Below, piece after piece: positions 19,960-27,967 of a stretch of DNA of 64,000 nucleotides. Positions within the stretch are counted from its first letter, which is position 1. Each line of letters begins with the position of its first letter. The stretch is from Planctomycetes bacterium syqfu. GTDB lineage: Bacteria > Planctomycetota > Phycisphaerae > Phycisphaerales > Phycisphaeraceae. Position numbers and translations under genes: made by a program. The notes under the pieces are model-generated. The model did not search any database and was not told where the DNA came from. It worked only from the letters and a program-made list of their open reading frames with translations. Where the stretch lies: the NCBI GenBank assembly GCA_020974905.1, contig CP087563.1, forward strand, positions 5,456,001 to 5,520,000, in the 5' to 3' direction.

Positions 19960-20120
19960 TTGTCATTTTGTGATGTGACGCTTCGTTGTGAAAAACCAGT
20001 CCCTTACGATTGTCCTCAAGACCCCAAAACGTTTGGAGAGCATCTCAAGAAGCGTCGTCTTGATTCAGGCTTTTGCAACGGGAACTCGCTGAAATGCTCA
20101 ATGTGGGGTCTAAGAGTATG
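19960..20120 (+). pseudogene. Frameshifted relative of the XRE gene at 4964
   Basis: Translating from TTG at 19960 gives KPVPYDCPQDPKTFG then EHLKKRRLDSG, closely matching the intact XRE gene at 4964 (KPIPYGYPHAPETFG, QHLKKRRMDLG). After codon SG the match continues only in another frame (LLQRELAEMLNVGSKSM), so one base has been lost or gained near 20062. The recognition helix and the Trp-Glu ending are then missing. The nucleotide match includes CATCTCAAGAAGCG. The two copies bracket the nine-gene operon. Confidence 0.72.
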
Positions 20121-20124
20121 AGAT

Positions 20125-20464
20125 TCTCGCATAAATCCTTGACTAGGTGTGAGGGGGCGTGACAAGGTACCTTGTCTCACTGGGGATCGGATATATAGGC
20201 TTGGTTTTAAGGCTACCCTGAAATGAACATAGATAATTGTTTACCTATTAAAAGCATTGAACGAATTCGTCGTCTTCAATAGAATGGTTTTGCCGGGTTG
20301 CAGTTCTCATTTCAAACCGGGTGAATTTTTTTTAGCGTCTTCATATAGCAATTTGCTACTGGTTCATCACTCAGCCTCATAGGTTGAGATTTTGAGTTGG
20401 GAGAGAGTGCTGTTGTATTGCTTGTTGTCAGACCTATCTGAATATTTATTAATGGAGCTTCACC
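20125..20464. other. Non-coding gap with a 16-bp palindrome
   Basis: About 340 bases without a credible gene between the XRE pseudogene and the 440-residue protein. It holds the perfect palindrome at 20161-20176 and, just before 20465, a good ribosome-binding site (GGAG). AT-rich; presumably includes the promoter of the downstream two-gene unit. Confidence 0.4.
20161..20176. promoter_or_regulatory. Perfect 16-bp palindrome
   Basis: GACAAGGTACCTTGTC reads the same on both strands. Length and symmetry suit a dimeric repressor operator, for example an XRE-type protein like the one at 4964. It has no poly-T and no loop, so it is not a terminator. Confidence 0.3.
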
Positions 20465-21787
20465 ATGCCAGAAAGAACCTCCCCGAGTAGAAACGCCTCT
20501 CGAAGAAATCGATCACGTACGCATTCAAAAGCCATTGCATTTGGTTCGCGAACGCCACCCAATGTAGCTGGGAAACCGAAGCTGGATACGTCTGAAGCGA
20601 CAGATGTAATCGAAGGTGGTGTCGTCGTGCGGATTCAGCGAATTATCGTGCGAAGTTTATTGCAGTCTGAATTCGAAAGCAGAAAGAAACTGGCTGGCCC
20701 GCTGAGCCTAGTCATCAATGGCAGATCAACGGTGCTACGCTGGCGAATGAATTCCAAGGAAGGTTTTGATTGCACATTCGACCGTGGCAGAGTTCTGTAT
20801 GCAGGTGATCCCAAAGGATTACTGGATTTGGATTGCACGCTTATTGAATCCGATCAAGAGCACAAAAAGGCCATGGAGCGATTTGCTGACTTTCTTGGTT
20901 TTGCCGGTCAGATTGCAGGTGTGGTGCCTGCATTCGGCACCGTCGCAGCAAGCAGTTTGAGCTTGGCCCAGGCATTGGCCGGATTTGTGGCATCGCAGAT
21001 TTCTGATGATCTGGAACTGTGTTATGCCGGTTCGGTTGGAGGTCTATTAAATAGTACTGTCAAGGCCAACGTTCCCAAAGGTGTCATGAAAGTGTATCGA
21101 CCCAGAACCGATGGCAAGCCGCATGACATTGAAATCCACATGAAAGTGGACAAGTTAACCAGTTCTTCAGGAACGCTTGGGCCACACGATGAGGTTGTCG
21201 TTTTTGTAGAGGGGATCGAGCTCGATCCGAAGCAGTTTCAAATCGGTTCGAAGGATCGTCTGGTTCTTGAAGCATCCGTTTCTAAGGGGACAGATCAAGG
21301 CGGTTATAAACTCACTGTTGAAGGTTTGCCGAAAAAGGCTTCACTAAGTTCCGTGGTCGAAATCAAGAACAAACCGATTTACCGCGGGGTGTGGGGTGGC
21401 ATGTTGCCCGTCAGTTTATCACTGAGTGTGCTGCCACATAATGTGTTGGAAGATTTCGGCGGGGTAATGGAGAAGGCGGCAGCACTGACCAAGGCAGTTC
21501 GACCGGATGATGAAGAAGATGTTGATGTAGCATTGACCATTTCCCAGACAACCTCTGAACTCATCTCGAGCTTTATACCTGATACTAAGCAGGTTGCCGG
21601 TACGACGGATTTACTGCTCAAAGAGGGCAAGCATGAGATTCGTGCCAGTGCGACAGATGGTACGGAAGTTATTTTTAAGATCCGTGTAGTTCCGACGGGG
21701 CGAAGTTTGAAGCCTGAAGTGAAAAAGGTTCACGTGACAGCTTCTGAATCTGACCCCTTGCCGGTGCAAGTTGTTGATTCTGAATGA
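20465..21787 (+). CDS. Unknown protein with a central hydrophobic hairpin
   Basis: 440 residues; start supported by GGAG eight bases upstream. The first 40 residues are very basic and Ser/Arg-rich and lack a signal peptide. Residues about 138-178 form a long hydrophobic Gly/Ala-rich stretch (FAGQIAGVVPAFGTVAAS, then LAQALAGFVASQI) that could be a membrane-inserting hairpin. The flanks are beta-rich (HDEVVVFVEGIELD, KDRLVLEASVSKG), like Ig or C2-type modules. I do not recognise the family. It is 103 bases upstream of an alpha/beta hydrolase on the same strand, so the two probably work together, perhaps as a membrane-acting pair; that is speculation. Confidence 0.6.
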   Translation: MPERTSPSRNASRRNRSRTHSKAIAFGSRTPPNVAGKPKLDTSEATDVIEGGVVVRIQRIIVRSLLQSEFESRKKLAGPLSLVINGRSTVLRWRMNSKEGFDCTFDRGRVLYAGDPKGLLDLDCTLIESDQEHKKAMERFADFLGFAGQIAGVVPAFGTVAASSLSLAQALAGFVASQISDDLELCYAGSVGGLLNSTVKANVPKGVMKVYRPRTDGKPHDIEIHMKVDKLTSSSGTLGPHDEVVVFVEGIELDPKQFQIGSKDRLVLEASVSKGTDQGGYKLTVEGLPKKASLSSVVEIKNKPIYRGVWGGMLPVSLSLSVLPHNVLEDFGGVMEKAAALTKAVRPDDEEDVDVALTISQTTSELISSFIPDTKQVAGTTDLLLKEGKHEIRASATDGTEVIFKIRVVPTGRSLKPEVKKVHVTASESDPLPVQVVDSE

Positions 21788-21890
21788 TCTTATTAAGTGA
21801 TTCATCGCTGCTGCTTTGGTGCATCACATTCAACTGTAGTGCGATTTAGACTGAAACAGACTCAATTGCCATCTGACTGGAGGTTACACG

Positions 21891-22877
21891 ATGTCTCTGA
21901 CCACTGACACCAATATCATTTTCGTACACGGGCTCGCATCAAAGCCATCGAAAGATCGCTTGCTGTCCCTTTGGCGTCATGCGCTCATTGAAAATGTGCG
22001 TTGCGATAACAAGCCACTTGCTAATGCGATGGAAAACAATACGGATTTGTTTCAGATGGCATATTGGGCCAATGCTGTGCCGGATCACATTGAAGATACG
22101 ACGGCCTATTACACTAAGTTGTGCATTGCGGTCGATGATGTAATCAAAATCAGACGTGACAAAGGTACTGATTTGCATATCGGTGCAAAAGGTTGGATCA
22201 AGAGCAAAATTAAAATGTTTGGCCTAGATGTGCTAGATACCCTCGGAACAGCATTGACGATCAAGGACAACATTGTTGAGCAGACACAACGCGAGATTCG
22301 TCTCTATCATGGTGACCAATATATTGCCGACAAGATACGGGAGTCCATTGAAGCTGCGCTGCGCAATGCCTGGGATGCTGGTAAATATACCATTTTGATC
22401 ACCCATTCCATGGGCACCTTTGTCGCGTATGACGTATTGTGGCGTTTTTCACACCGTACAGAAGAACGGTACAGGAAGTATCGGAGCAATATGGTGGATC
22501 TGTTTATCACCATGGGTAGTCCGCTCGGTGATCCAGCGGTGAAATCCTACATGCTCATTGATCGCTGGAAGAACATGCCGACTAATGGTAAGAACCAAGC
22601 TGAGCGACAACGCTATTACCCCACGAACATCGGTGCCTGGGAAAACTATTCTGCCTACGGTGACATTGTTTCCCACGATACAACCCTAGAAGACGATTTT
22701 TTCAATGGCTTGCGTGAGCATGTGGGGGGATATCGTGGTGTGGACTTGCGAGATTACGTCAAGCTCTTCAATCCGTTTATCACGACTTCAAAGAAACGGA
22801 ACCCGCACAAAAGCTACGGCTATCTGATCCAACCCAAGCTCTCATACAACATGCAACGGTTCTTTGATGTGGAATGA
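21891..22877 (+). CDS. Alpha/beta-hydrolase (lipase/esterase-like)
   Basis: 328 residues with a strong Shine-Dalgarno (GGAGG). The oxyanion segment NIIFVHGLASKP (8-19) and the nucleophile elbow TILITHSMGTFVAYD (about 165-179, Ser in THSMG) are typical of alpha/beta-hydrolases that act on lipids or esters; a downstream ITMGSPLGDP segment (about 207-216) is often seen in cytosolic lipase-like members. The catalytic Asp and His cannot be fixed by eye, though HVGGYRGVDLRDY near the end contains a candidate His. No signal peptide. It follows the 440-residue unknown gene, and no terminator is evident. Confidence 0.8.
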   Translation: MSLTTDTNIIFVHGLASKPSKDRLLSLWRHALIENVRCDNKPLANAMENNTDLFQMAYWANAVPDHIEDTTAYYTKLCIAVDDVIKIRRDKGTDLHIGAKGWIKSKIKMFGLDVLDTLGTALTIKDNIVEQTQREIRLYHGDQYIADKIRESIEAALRNAWDAGKYTILITHSMGTFVAYDVLWRFSHRTEERYRKYRSNMVDLFITMGSPLGDPAVKSYMLIDRWKNMPTNGKNQAERQRYYPTNIGAWENYSAYGDIVSHDTTLEDDFFNGLREHVGGYRGVDLRDYVKLFNPFITTSKKRNPHKSYGYLIQPKLSYNMQRFFDVE

Positions 22878-23246
22878 GTTGGTTGTTTAGCAATTGAGAC
22901 CGCATTACTTGACGGTATATGTGCTGCCACGTTTGCTCTTGATGTTCTTGCGAGCAATCTGGCCTCATTTCACGTGTTTGGTCTGCCTTGTCGTTTCGGT
23001 TGTCTTTGCCCAATGCTGATTGACCTGTCGTATTGGATTAGTCGCACGACTCTGGTAAGCTCAGACTGTCTTGGGGAGCGTAAATGACTGTTGCCAGTCT
23101 TGTTTATAACGAGGAATCGACGCTATTCCAGCTTAACTTCACACGCTACAGGGGCGATGCCTAAAAGCAGAAAACATGGGACATGTGCAAGTATGAGCAT
23201 TATTTGAACATGAAGACATGTGGGAGGTAAAAGACGGTATCAATTG
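22878..23246. other. Non-coding gap before the IS1595-like remnant
   Basis: About 370 bases with no credible gene. Short open frames on both strands have no recognisable domain and no ribosome-binding site. Possibly decayed mobile-element DNA, given the remnant that follows. Confidence 0.4.
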
Positions 23247-23251
23247 GGGAA

Positions 23252-23276
23252 CCGTCCCAGATAACTAACTGAGGTT
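23252..23276 (+). repeat. Left terminal inverted repeat of the IS1595-like remnant
   Basis: 25 bases beginning CCGTCCCAGATAA and ending CTGAGGTT; pairs with 23555-23579 in inverted orientation with four mismatches in the middle. Confidence 0.65.
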
Positions 23277-23328
23277 ATAAAGGACAGTCAGGCGAAAGAG
23301 TCGGCTAAGTGAGGCGAATCAGTCTCGT

Positions 23329-23553
23329 TTGATCAAGCATTTTGTAGCAGGCAAGACGCCTGTATTCGGCATTTTGAAGCGTAAAAACAAGGTGTTTACG
23401 AAGATGATCTCCAACGCACAACCTAAAACCTTGATGCAGTCATCCGAAAGAATATCAATCCCGACAGTATCGTCTACAGGGATTCGCTTCCGTCGTACAA
23501 TATCATGGATGTATCCGAGTTCAAGCACGAACGCATCAACAACGGGTTTGTGA
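23329..23553 (+). pseudogene. IS1595 (ISXO2-like) transposase fragment
   Basis: Translation gives GKTPVFGILKRKNKVFTKM, the start of the DDE transposase core after its first Asp, then a frameshift near 23437-23442, after which the match continues in another frame (NPDSIVYRDSLPSYN, then DVSEFKHERINNG). The second catalytic Asp is the D of VYRD. The N-terminal zinc ribbon, the first Asp and the final HINGIENFW part with the Glu are missing. Not functional. Confidence 0.72.
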
Positions 23554-23554
23554 A

Positions 23555-23579
23555 AACCTCAGCTGTTTATCTGGGACGG
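23555..23579 (-). repeat. Right terminal inverted repeat of the IS1595-like remnant
   Basis: Reverse complement begins CCGTCCCAGATAA and ends CTGAGGTT, matching the left repeat at 23252-23276 at 21 of 25 positions. Confidence 0.65.
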
Positions 23580-23699
23580 CCCTTTTTAAATTAATTTAGG
23601 AACTTTTGTTATATTGCGAAAAGTTAAATAGTGATGATTATGATAATCATGCGAGATCTTGTCTGTTTCTGATGCGTTGATTTATAGGTTAAATTACTT

Positions 23700-24518
23700 A
23701 TGGATAAAAAAAAAGTTATTGACAATATCATGTGTCTCTTGTTTACACCAGTCCCCTCATATGTTGAAGCATTTGGTATTGGTGGTTCCTATGCAACAGG
23801 CTGTAATGATTCATTCTCGGATATTGATATTTTCGTATTGGTTAAGGAAAACGAGCTCGAAATCGCAATTGTTGACATGCCAGTAATTGCAAAAAAAATT
23901 TCATCCCCACTGCTTAGTAAGGGGCCTGTGAAATACTGGGGGTATGGTTTTGTTTTTACATATTTTTATTCCGATTTCCTAATCCAAATAATGTTGAATG
24001 ACCGTACTACGCTTGACAATTCACCCGCAAGAGCAAACACCGAAATCATATACGATCCTATTGGATTCTATTCGGAATATACGCAGAAAATGAAAGGTGT
24101 AGGATGGAATTACAAAGCTATTCTAGAACAGGCTTGCAATTATTTTGGCTTGAGGTTACTTAGTATTAGAAAATCTCTTTCCAGAAATAATATATGGATG
24201 TCGGTATCATATTTATGTGACCTAAGGAAAGAACTGTTTGTTATTGAACGAATAGTTCATAATTGCGATCCAGTCGATTTTCAGTTCCCGGAAAAAAATA
24301 TAGAAAAGGATTTGATCAATTTTGGTATTAATGATTACAGTTCGACTTATCCGGATTTTTGCGTTCAATCAATATACAACTGTACGCTCAGGTTGATTGA
24401 AAAGTTTGAAATTTTATCAGGTTACATCAAGAGTAATAAAGATATAGATGAGATTTTCAAGGGTGTTTTTGTTTCTATTTTTAAGTTCAAGACAAGTGAT
24501 TTAAATAAAAATGTGTAA
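23700..24518 (+). CDS. Nucleotidyltransferase (pol-beta superfamily, aminoglycoside/lincosamide-NTase-like)
   Basis: 272 residues. The catalytic pattern GGSYATGCNDSFSDIDIFVL (residues about 28-47) gives the GS and the Asp-x-Asp of the pol-beta nucleotidyltransferase fold; SDFLIQIML about 45 residues later may supply the third acidic residue. The helical C-terminal half resembles stand-alone NTases that adenylylate small molecules or proteins. It lacks the size and the layout of a CBASS CD-NTase, so second-messenger synthesis is not assumed. First gene of a very AT-rich five-gene operon with a class III cyclase; it overlaps the next gene by eight bases. Confidence 0.75.
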   Translation: MDKKKVIDNIMCLLFTPVPSYVEAFGIGGSYATGCNDSFSDIDIFVLVKENELEIAIVDMPVIAKKISSPLLSKGPVKYWGYGFVFTYFYSDFLIQIMLNDRTTLDNSPARANTEIIYDPIGFYSEYTQKMKGVGWNYKAILEQACNYFGLRLLSIRKSLSRNNIWMSVSYLCDLRKELFVIERIVHNCDPVDFQFPEKNIEKDLINFGINDYSSTYPDFCVQSIYNCTLRLIEKFEILSGYIKSNKDIDEIFKGVFVSIFKFKTSDLNKNV

Positions 24519-25044
24519 CTGCATTTCTGAAATAGAATACGATAAAGTTGTTAAGTTTTTATATGAAATCTATCCAGAGAGCGGGTTTAAAATCAATCTG
24601 GAGAAAGTTAATGTTGAGGATATAAGCCCATTGTCAGGTTATGCAGTTTTAAAAAGAATGCATTTTGTTAATAAGCTTTATGAGTTATATTGTATGTGTG
24701 GAGTTCAGATTTGGAGGCCATCTGCTTTTCCGTTTCAATCTGGTTACAAATTGATTTTGCCTCCGGTTGTTGAGAGTAGAGGAAGCAATTTGGTTGTTGT
24801 GGACGGAACGCACAGATTGTTTTACTGTTATAAACAAGACATATCCATGGCGTATGTGTTTATAGTTGATGGTGTTGTAGGTGATTTGCCTTGCGATCCT
24901 AAAAAGTGGCAAGATGTACAAGAAGTTTTGGTTACAAAAAAATTGAGAGATATTTTTCCTGAAGCTTCAAAGTTCAACTTTAGGCCTGTAGGAAAATATT
25001 TGAGCTCTCTGTCATTAATGGTTAAAAATTTGGAGGAATTATGA
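24511..25044 (+). CDS. ParB/sulfiredoxin-like protein
   Basis: 177 residues. The central part LPPVVESRGSNLVVVDGTHR (about 86-105) followed by LFYCYKQDISMAYVFIV is the ParB-like fold, where the DGxHR motif binds and hydrolyses a nucleotide (CTP in ParB, ATP in related kinases and sulfiredoxin). No DNA-binding HTH follows, so it is not a partition protein. In accessory clusters such single-domain forms act as kinases, nucleases or DNA-modifying partners. Coupled to the NTase upstream by overlap and to the next gene by ATGA. Confidence 0.62.
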   Translation: MCNCISEIEYDKVVKFLYEIYPESGFKINLEKVNVEDISPLSGYAVLKRMHFVNKLYELYCMCGVQIWRPSAFPFQSGYKLILPPVVESRGSNLVVVDGTHRLFYCYKQDISMAYVFIVDGVVGDLPCDPKKWQDVQEVLVTKKLRDIFPEASKFNFRPVGKYLSSLSLMVKNLEEL

Positions 25045-25679
25045 CTGACTCTATTCTAATTGGTTCGGAATCTGAAGGATTGGGAAACATTGTCCCTTGT
25101 GGAACTATCCCTCAAAGGGCGACTTTTTCGTCTGTGTTGCTTTTCCCAATACATACTGGTGAAGGTAGATCTATTGTTGTATATGATTATGATCCCCAAA
25201 ATTGGAAATTATGGTTTCCTCTATTTTCCAATGTCGAGTGGGATTTAGACATCGCTGGGGGGGCTGTAAAATATTCAGATTTAATCTCAAAGGTTGAACT
25301 ACAAGCTCTCTATGACGATGTTTCTCCTGTAGGAGTACTTGATCTGACATTAAAGGATATTGAAGATAAAACAGGTATTCGCGGCCTACAGTGTATAAAT
25401 GAAGTGTTTCGGCCTAGGGAGTTTTGGTTGAAGTATTCAAAGACGAGAAAAATATGGTCTTTTTATTCTTTTGATTATTGGGTTGTTGATAAATGTGATA
25501 CTGATATTTATAAGTATTCAGAGATGACTGGAGCTATTGAAATCATGCCGATAGAAGGTGGTAAATTTGAAAGTATAAAGAAAACAGGTAAATTTAAAGG
25601 TAAGGGGATTGCTGACAATTTATTGTCTATACTCAGAGATGAATCAGAGACAGACCGTTTGCTTACGATGTCGTCATGA
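25041..25679 (+). CDS. Unknown protein, possibly a degenerate Nudix fold
   Basis: 212 residues, AT-rich. The order of features recalls Nudix proteins: an opening strand (ATFSSVLLFPI), a strand plus turn (IVVYDYDPQNWKLWFPL), a helix with DIEDKTGIRGLQ where a Nudix box would end, then KTRKIWSFYSFDYWVV and a late EIMPI strand. The catalytic Glu pattern of a true Nudix box is absent, so a non-catalytic ligand-binding role is more likely. Overlaps the ParB-like gene by four bases and is followed 44 bases on by a nucleotide cyclase, so it may sense the cyclase product. That link is inference. Confidence 0.45.
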   Translation: MTDSILIGSESEGLGNIVPCGTIPQRATFSSVLLFPIHTGEGRSIVVYDYDPQNWKLWFPLFSNVEWDLDIAGGAVKYSDLISKVELQALYDDVSPVGVLDLTLKDIEDKTGIRGLQCINEVFRPREFWLKYSKTRKIWSFYSFDYWVVDKCDTDIYKYSEMTGAIEIMPIEGGKFESIKKTGKFKGKGIADNLLSILRDESETDRLLTMSS

Positions 25680-25723
25680 CTTAAAACGAAATTATAGCTT
25701 ATTCACTCAGATAGGTGTACTAA

Positions 25724-27139
25724 ATGGTAGGCCCATATTCTATTATAGACAAATTGCCCAGTTTTGAGAATCTTGTAAGTTCACCATCTGCGTTGTGGTT
25801 ATTACATGTCCTTGAGATATCAGTGAAGTGTAAAGATGTCTGTTCAATGTTGTTGGAGTTTCCAAGTTATCCGTTGATAGGCACAAAGAATCCAGCATCT
25901 ACTTGGACGCCACCTTTTATAGCTTATAATGTTCCATTAGGTATGAATATACCAACAACTGTTGGTGCCGTGATGCGGTCGTTTACTGATGCTGAGCGTT
26001 CTATAAATGTTAAAGATGGTATTATGAGGAAGTTGTATCATATGGGCATAACTGCTGCTGAATTAACTCCACGGGAAACATTTGTGGAATATAAGCAGTC
26101 GCCGCGAGAAAGGGAGAAAACTAAGTGTTATAAAATATGTCGATTTTCATGTAAAGTTGAAAAGGGTAGTGGTATACTCAATGTTGCCGATCCAGAGGGG
26201 CTTAAAGGTATATATTTTTTACCTTTAAGTAATATAAAAAATTATTTGCAGTCCTATGATCGAGGGCCTGATGGTCTGTGTGAACTATTTTTAGGACGAC
26301 CAATCGCATCGAATTTAAGTAAAGTTCTTTCTAGTGATGGCGAAGTTGAAAGGTTGATAGGAGATGCTGTAGATGTTGAAGAAAGTATTTTTAGATATTC
26401 TTTGCAAGGGGTCGTAGTTTTACTAGATATATCGGGATTTGGTGAGGCTTGTAAAATAATTCGTAGCCAAATGGGCACTTTTGAAGTTGAAGGAGAAGAT
26501 GTTGAGTCTTGGTTTGCTCAAATTTTGTCAAGACATTTTGGTGAGGAGCTAATAAAGTGTGGTATTGTTCAATTTAAAATAACCGGTGATGGATTCATGG
26601 CATCTGTTCCATGCGAAGATGCGACTGTTTTTAATACTCTTAAAAAGATACTCCGTTGCATAATAGGTATTAGAAAGATTGTAAAAAAATTTGATACTAA
26701 ACTTTCTGAGTACGGAGGCCAACTTGACCTTCGAGTTGCATTGCATTGGGGAAATTATAGGTATGGACGTATCGCTTCAAGTTTCAGTTTGCAGCCAGAT
26801 TTTGAAGGTAGAGTTTTTACAGAGTTGGCTAGAATTGAGGAGGGGATGAAAATGATAAATAAAGGTTTTATTAATTGTAAAATATACAGTGAAATTAAAA
26901 AAATTAAGAACTGTTGTAAAGACCGTAGTTCGGTAAAAAAAATTGAGAGGCTGCTTCTGAAATATGGGCCTGTTCAGAAAGGAAAGATGAAAAGTGCTAG
27001 AGTTGCAATTTCATCTACCTTGATGGAATTGTGTTCAGATAAATTAAAGATAATAGGTGATATAAATTATTGTGGAAGAAAAAAGTTGCAAGTTAAAGAA
27101 AAACAGTGTGACTTTGCTTTATTCGGGTTTGATGATTAA
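25724..27139 (+). CDS. Class III nucleotide cyclase with an N-terminal Nudix-like region
   Basis: 471 residues. The cyclase domain spans about 226-400. Seen: VVLLDISGFGEA with the first metal Asp at 235, KITGDGFMASV with the second metal Asp at 289, and LRVALHWGNYRYG with the transition-state-type Arg region near 337. These are the key residues of adenylate/guanylate and Pycsar-type pyrimidine cyclases, so an active enzyme making a cyclic mononucleotide is likely; the base cannot be told. Residues 60-200 (YHMGITAAELTPRETF, CYKICRFSCKV, GIYFLPLSNI) resemble the degenerate Nudix-like protein encoded just before. No membrane helix. Probably the signal-producing part of this AT-rich operon. Confidence 0.78.
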   Translation: MVGPYSIIDKLPSFENLVSSPSALWLLHVLEISVKCKDVCSMLLEFPSYPLIGTKNPASTWTPPFIAYNVPLGMNIPTTVGAVMRSFTDAERSINVKDGIMRKLYHMGITAAELTPRETFVEYKQSPREREKTKCYKICRFSCKVEKGSGILNVADPEGLKGIYFLPLSNIKNYLQSYDRGPDGLCELFLGRPIASNLSKVLSSDGEVERLIGDAVDVEESIFRYSLQGVVVLLDISGFGEACKIIRSQMGTFEVEGEDVESWFAQILSRHFGEELIKCGIVQFKITGDGFMASVPCEDATVFNTLKKILRCIIGIRKIVKKFDTKLSEYGGQLDLRVALHWGNYRYGRIASSFSLQPDFEGRVFTELARIEEGMKMINKGFINCKIYSEIKKIKNCCKDRSSVKKIERLLLKYGPVQKGKMKSARVAISSTLMELCSDKLKIIGDINYCGRKKLQVKEKQCDFALFGFDD

Positions 27140-27177
27140 ATTTACATTAAAGACATGTTTTTTTGTTATGTAATTGA

Positions 27178-27954
27178 TTGAAAACATACAATTTTAATCT
27201 TTTAGTTAGAAAATATGCAATGATATATAACTATACAAATTGCAAGAATGAATTATGTTTAATGTTGCAGCGTAATGGCTTGGTCTGCAATGAGGTTGTG
27301 TCAGATTTTTTTTCTGAATTTGTTGAAACTAATAACTTGATAAGTTTTTTGTGTGATATTTTAAATAGTGAAAAATTGGTCAGAAATATTGCAGATAAAT
27401 CGTATATGCATAGTAATGGATTTGATAAGATTGTCCTGGTAGATAATTTTAATGATGGGTGTAAATTGCGGTTGCATGTGTGGTGGCCGTATTCTGATGC
27501 AGGCGGTTATTTATCGCAAGAGTCTGATATTCATAATCACAGATGGGATTTTATGTCAAAAGTGATGTTGGGTACTCTGCACGTAAAGGAGTTTGTTGTT
27601 TCGTCATCAGGAGTCAATATGTCAGAATATCGGTATGTCTCTCCCGGAACAAAAAATAATATTGAACTGTCATATATTGGAAAGGCTAGGGTGAAAATGG
27701 TTGCGGCCTCCAAGCTGAAGGTTCCTGCGTTGTATTTGCAAAAGAATAATACACTGCATCAGGTTGTGGCAGATCGAAAAAAAATGGTCGCTACTCTTGT
27801 GGTTCAAGGACCTGTTTTGAAAAATTATACGAATGTTTATAAAAGTGCGACCTCTGATAGTTCATGTTGCAACTTTAATGTAATTAGAATGACGGAGCTA
27901 GACTTGTTTTTTAAATTAACCAAATTAATTCAGTATTTACAGAATAATAGATAA
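27178..27954 (+). CDS. Cupin-like protein
   Basis: 258 residues from a TTG; an ATG at 27220 (residue 15) is an alternative and neither has a strong ribosome-binding site. The middle has a double-stranded beta-helix signature: LRLHVWWP, then SDIHNHRWDFMSKVMLGTLH with the HxH metal pair, and LYLQKNNTLHQVVAD (later His). This is the metal-binding arrangement of cupins such as dioxygenases and sugar isomerases. Last gene of the AT-rich operon; it converges with the truncated ATPase on the other strand. Its job relative to the cyclase is unknown: enzyme or ligand sensor are both possible. Confidence 0.62.
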   Translation: MKTYNFNLLVRKYAMIYNYTNCKNELCLMLQRNGLVCNEVVSDFFSEFVETNNLISFLCDILNSEKLVRNIADKSYMHSNGFDKIVLVDNFNDGCKLRLHVWWPYSDAGGYLSQESDIHNHRWDFMSKVMLGTLHVKEFVVSSSGVNMSEYRYVSPGTKNNIELSYIGKARVKMVAASKLKVPALYLQKNNTLHQVVADRKKMVATLVVQGPVLKNYTNVYKSATSDSSCCNFNVIRMTELDLFFKLTKLIQYLQNNR

Positions 27955-27967
27955 TGTTTGGTGAGAT

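Larger units (their letters stand above)
23247..23585 (+). mobile_element. Internally deleted IS1595-like element with both TIRs
   Basis: A block of about 330 bases bounded by 25-bp imperfect inverted repeats (CCGTCCCAGATAA and CTGAGGTT shared; 21 of 25 match). Between them is a piece of an IS1595/ISXO2-type transposase, frameshifted and lacking both ends. This is a MITE-like derivative that cannot move by itself. Exact outer ends are unclear because the bases outside CCGTCCC differ slightly. Confidence 0.65.

Noticed and set aside
22780-23013. Minus-strand frame of 77 codons
   Set aside because: Overlaps the end of the alpha/beta hydrolase gene, has no ribosome-binding site and no recognisable domain.
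23700-24518. CBASS CD-NTase
   Set aside because: The GS and DxD motifs are present, but the length, C-terminal half and neighbours do not match cGAS-like enzymes; a generic small-molecule NTase is safer.
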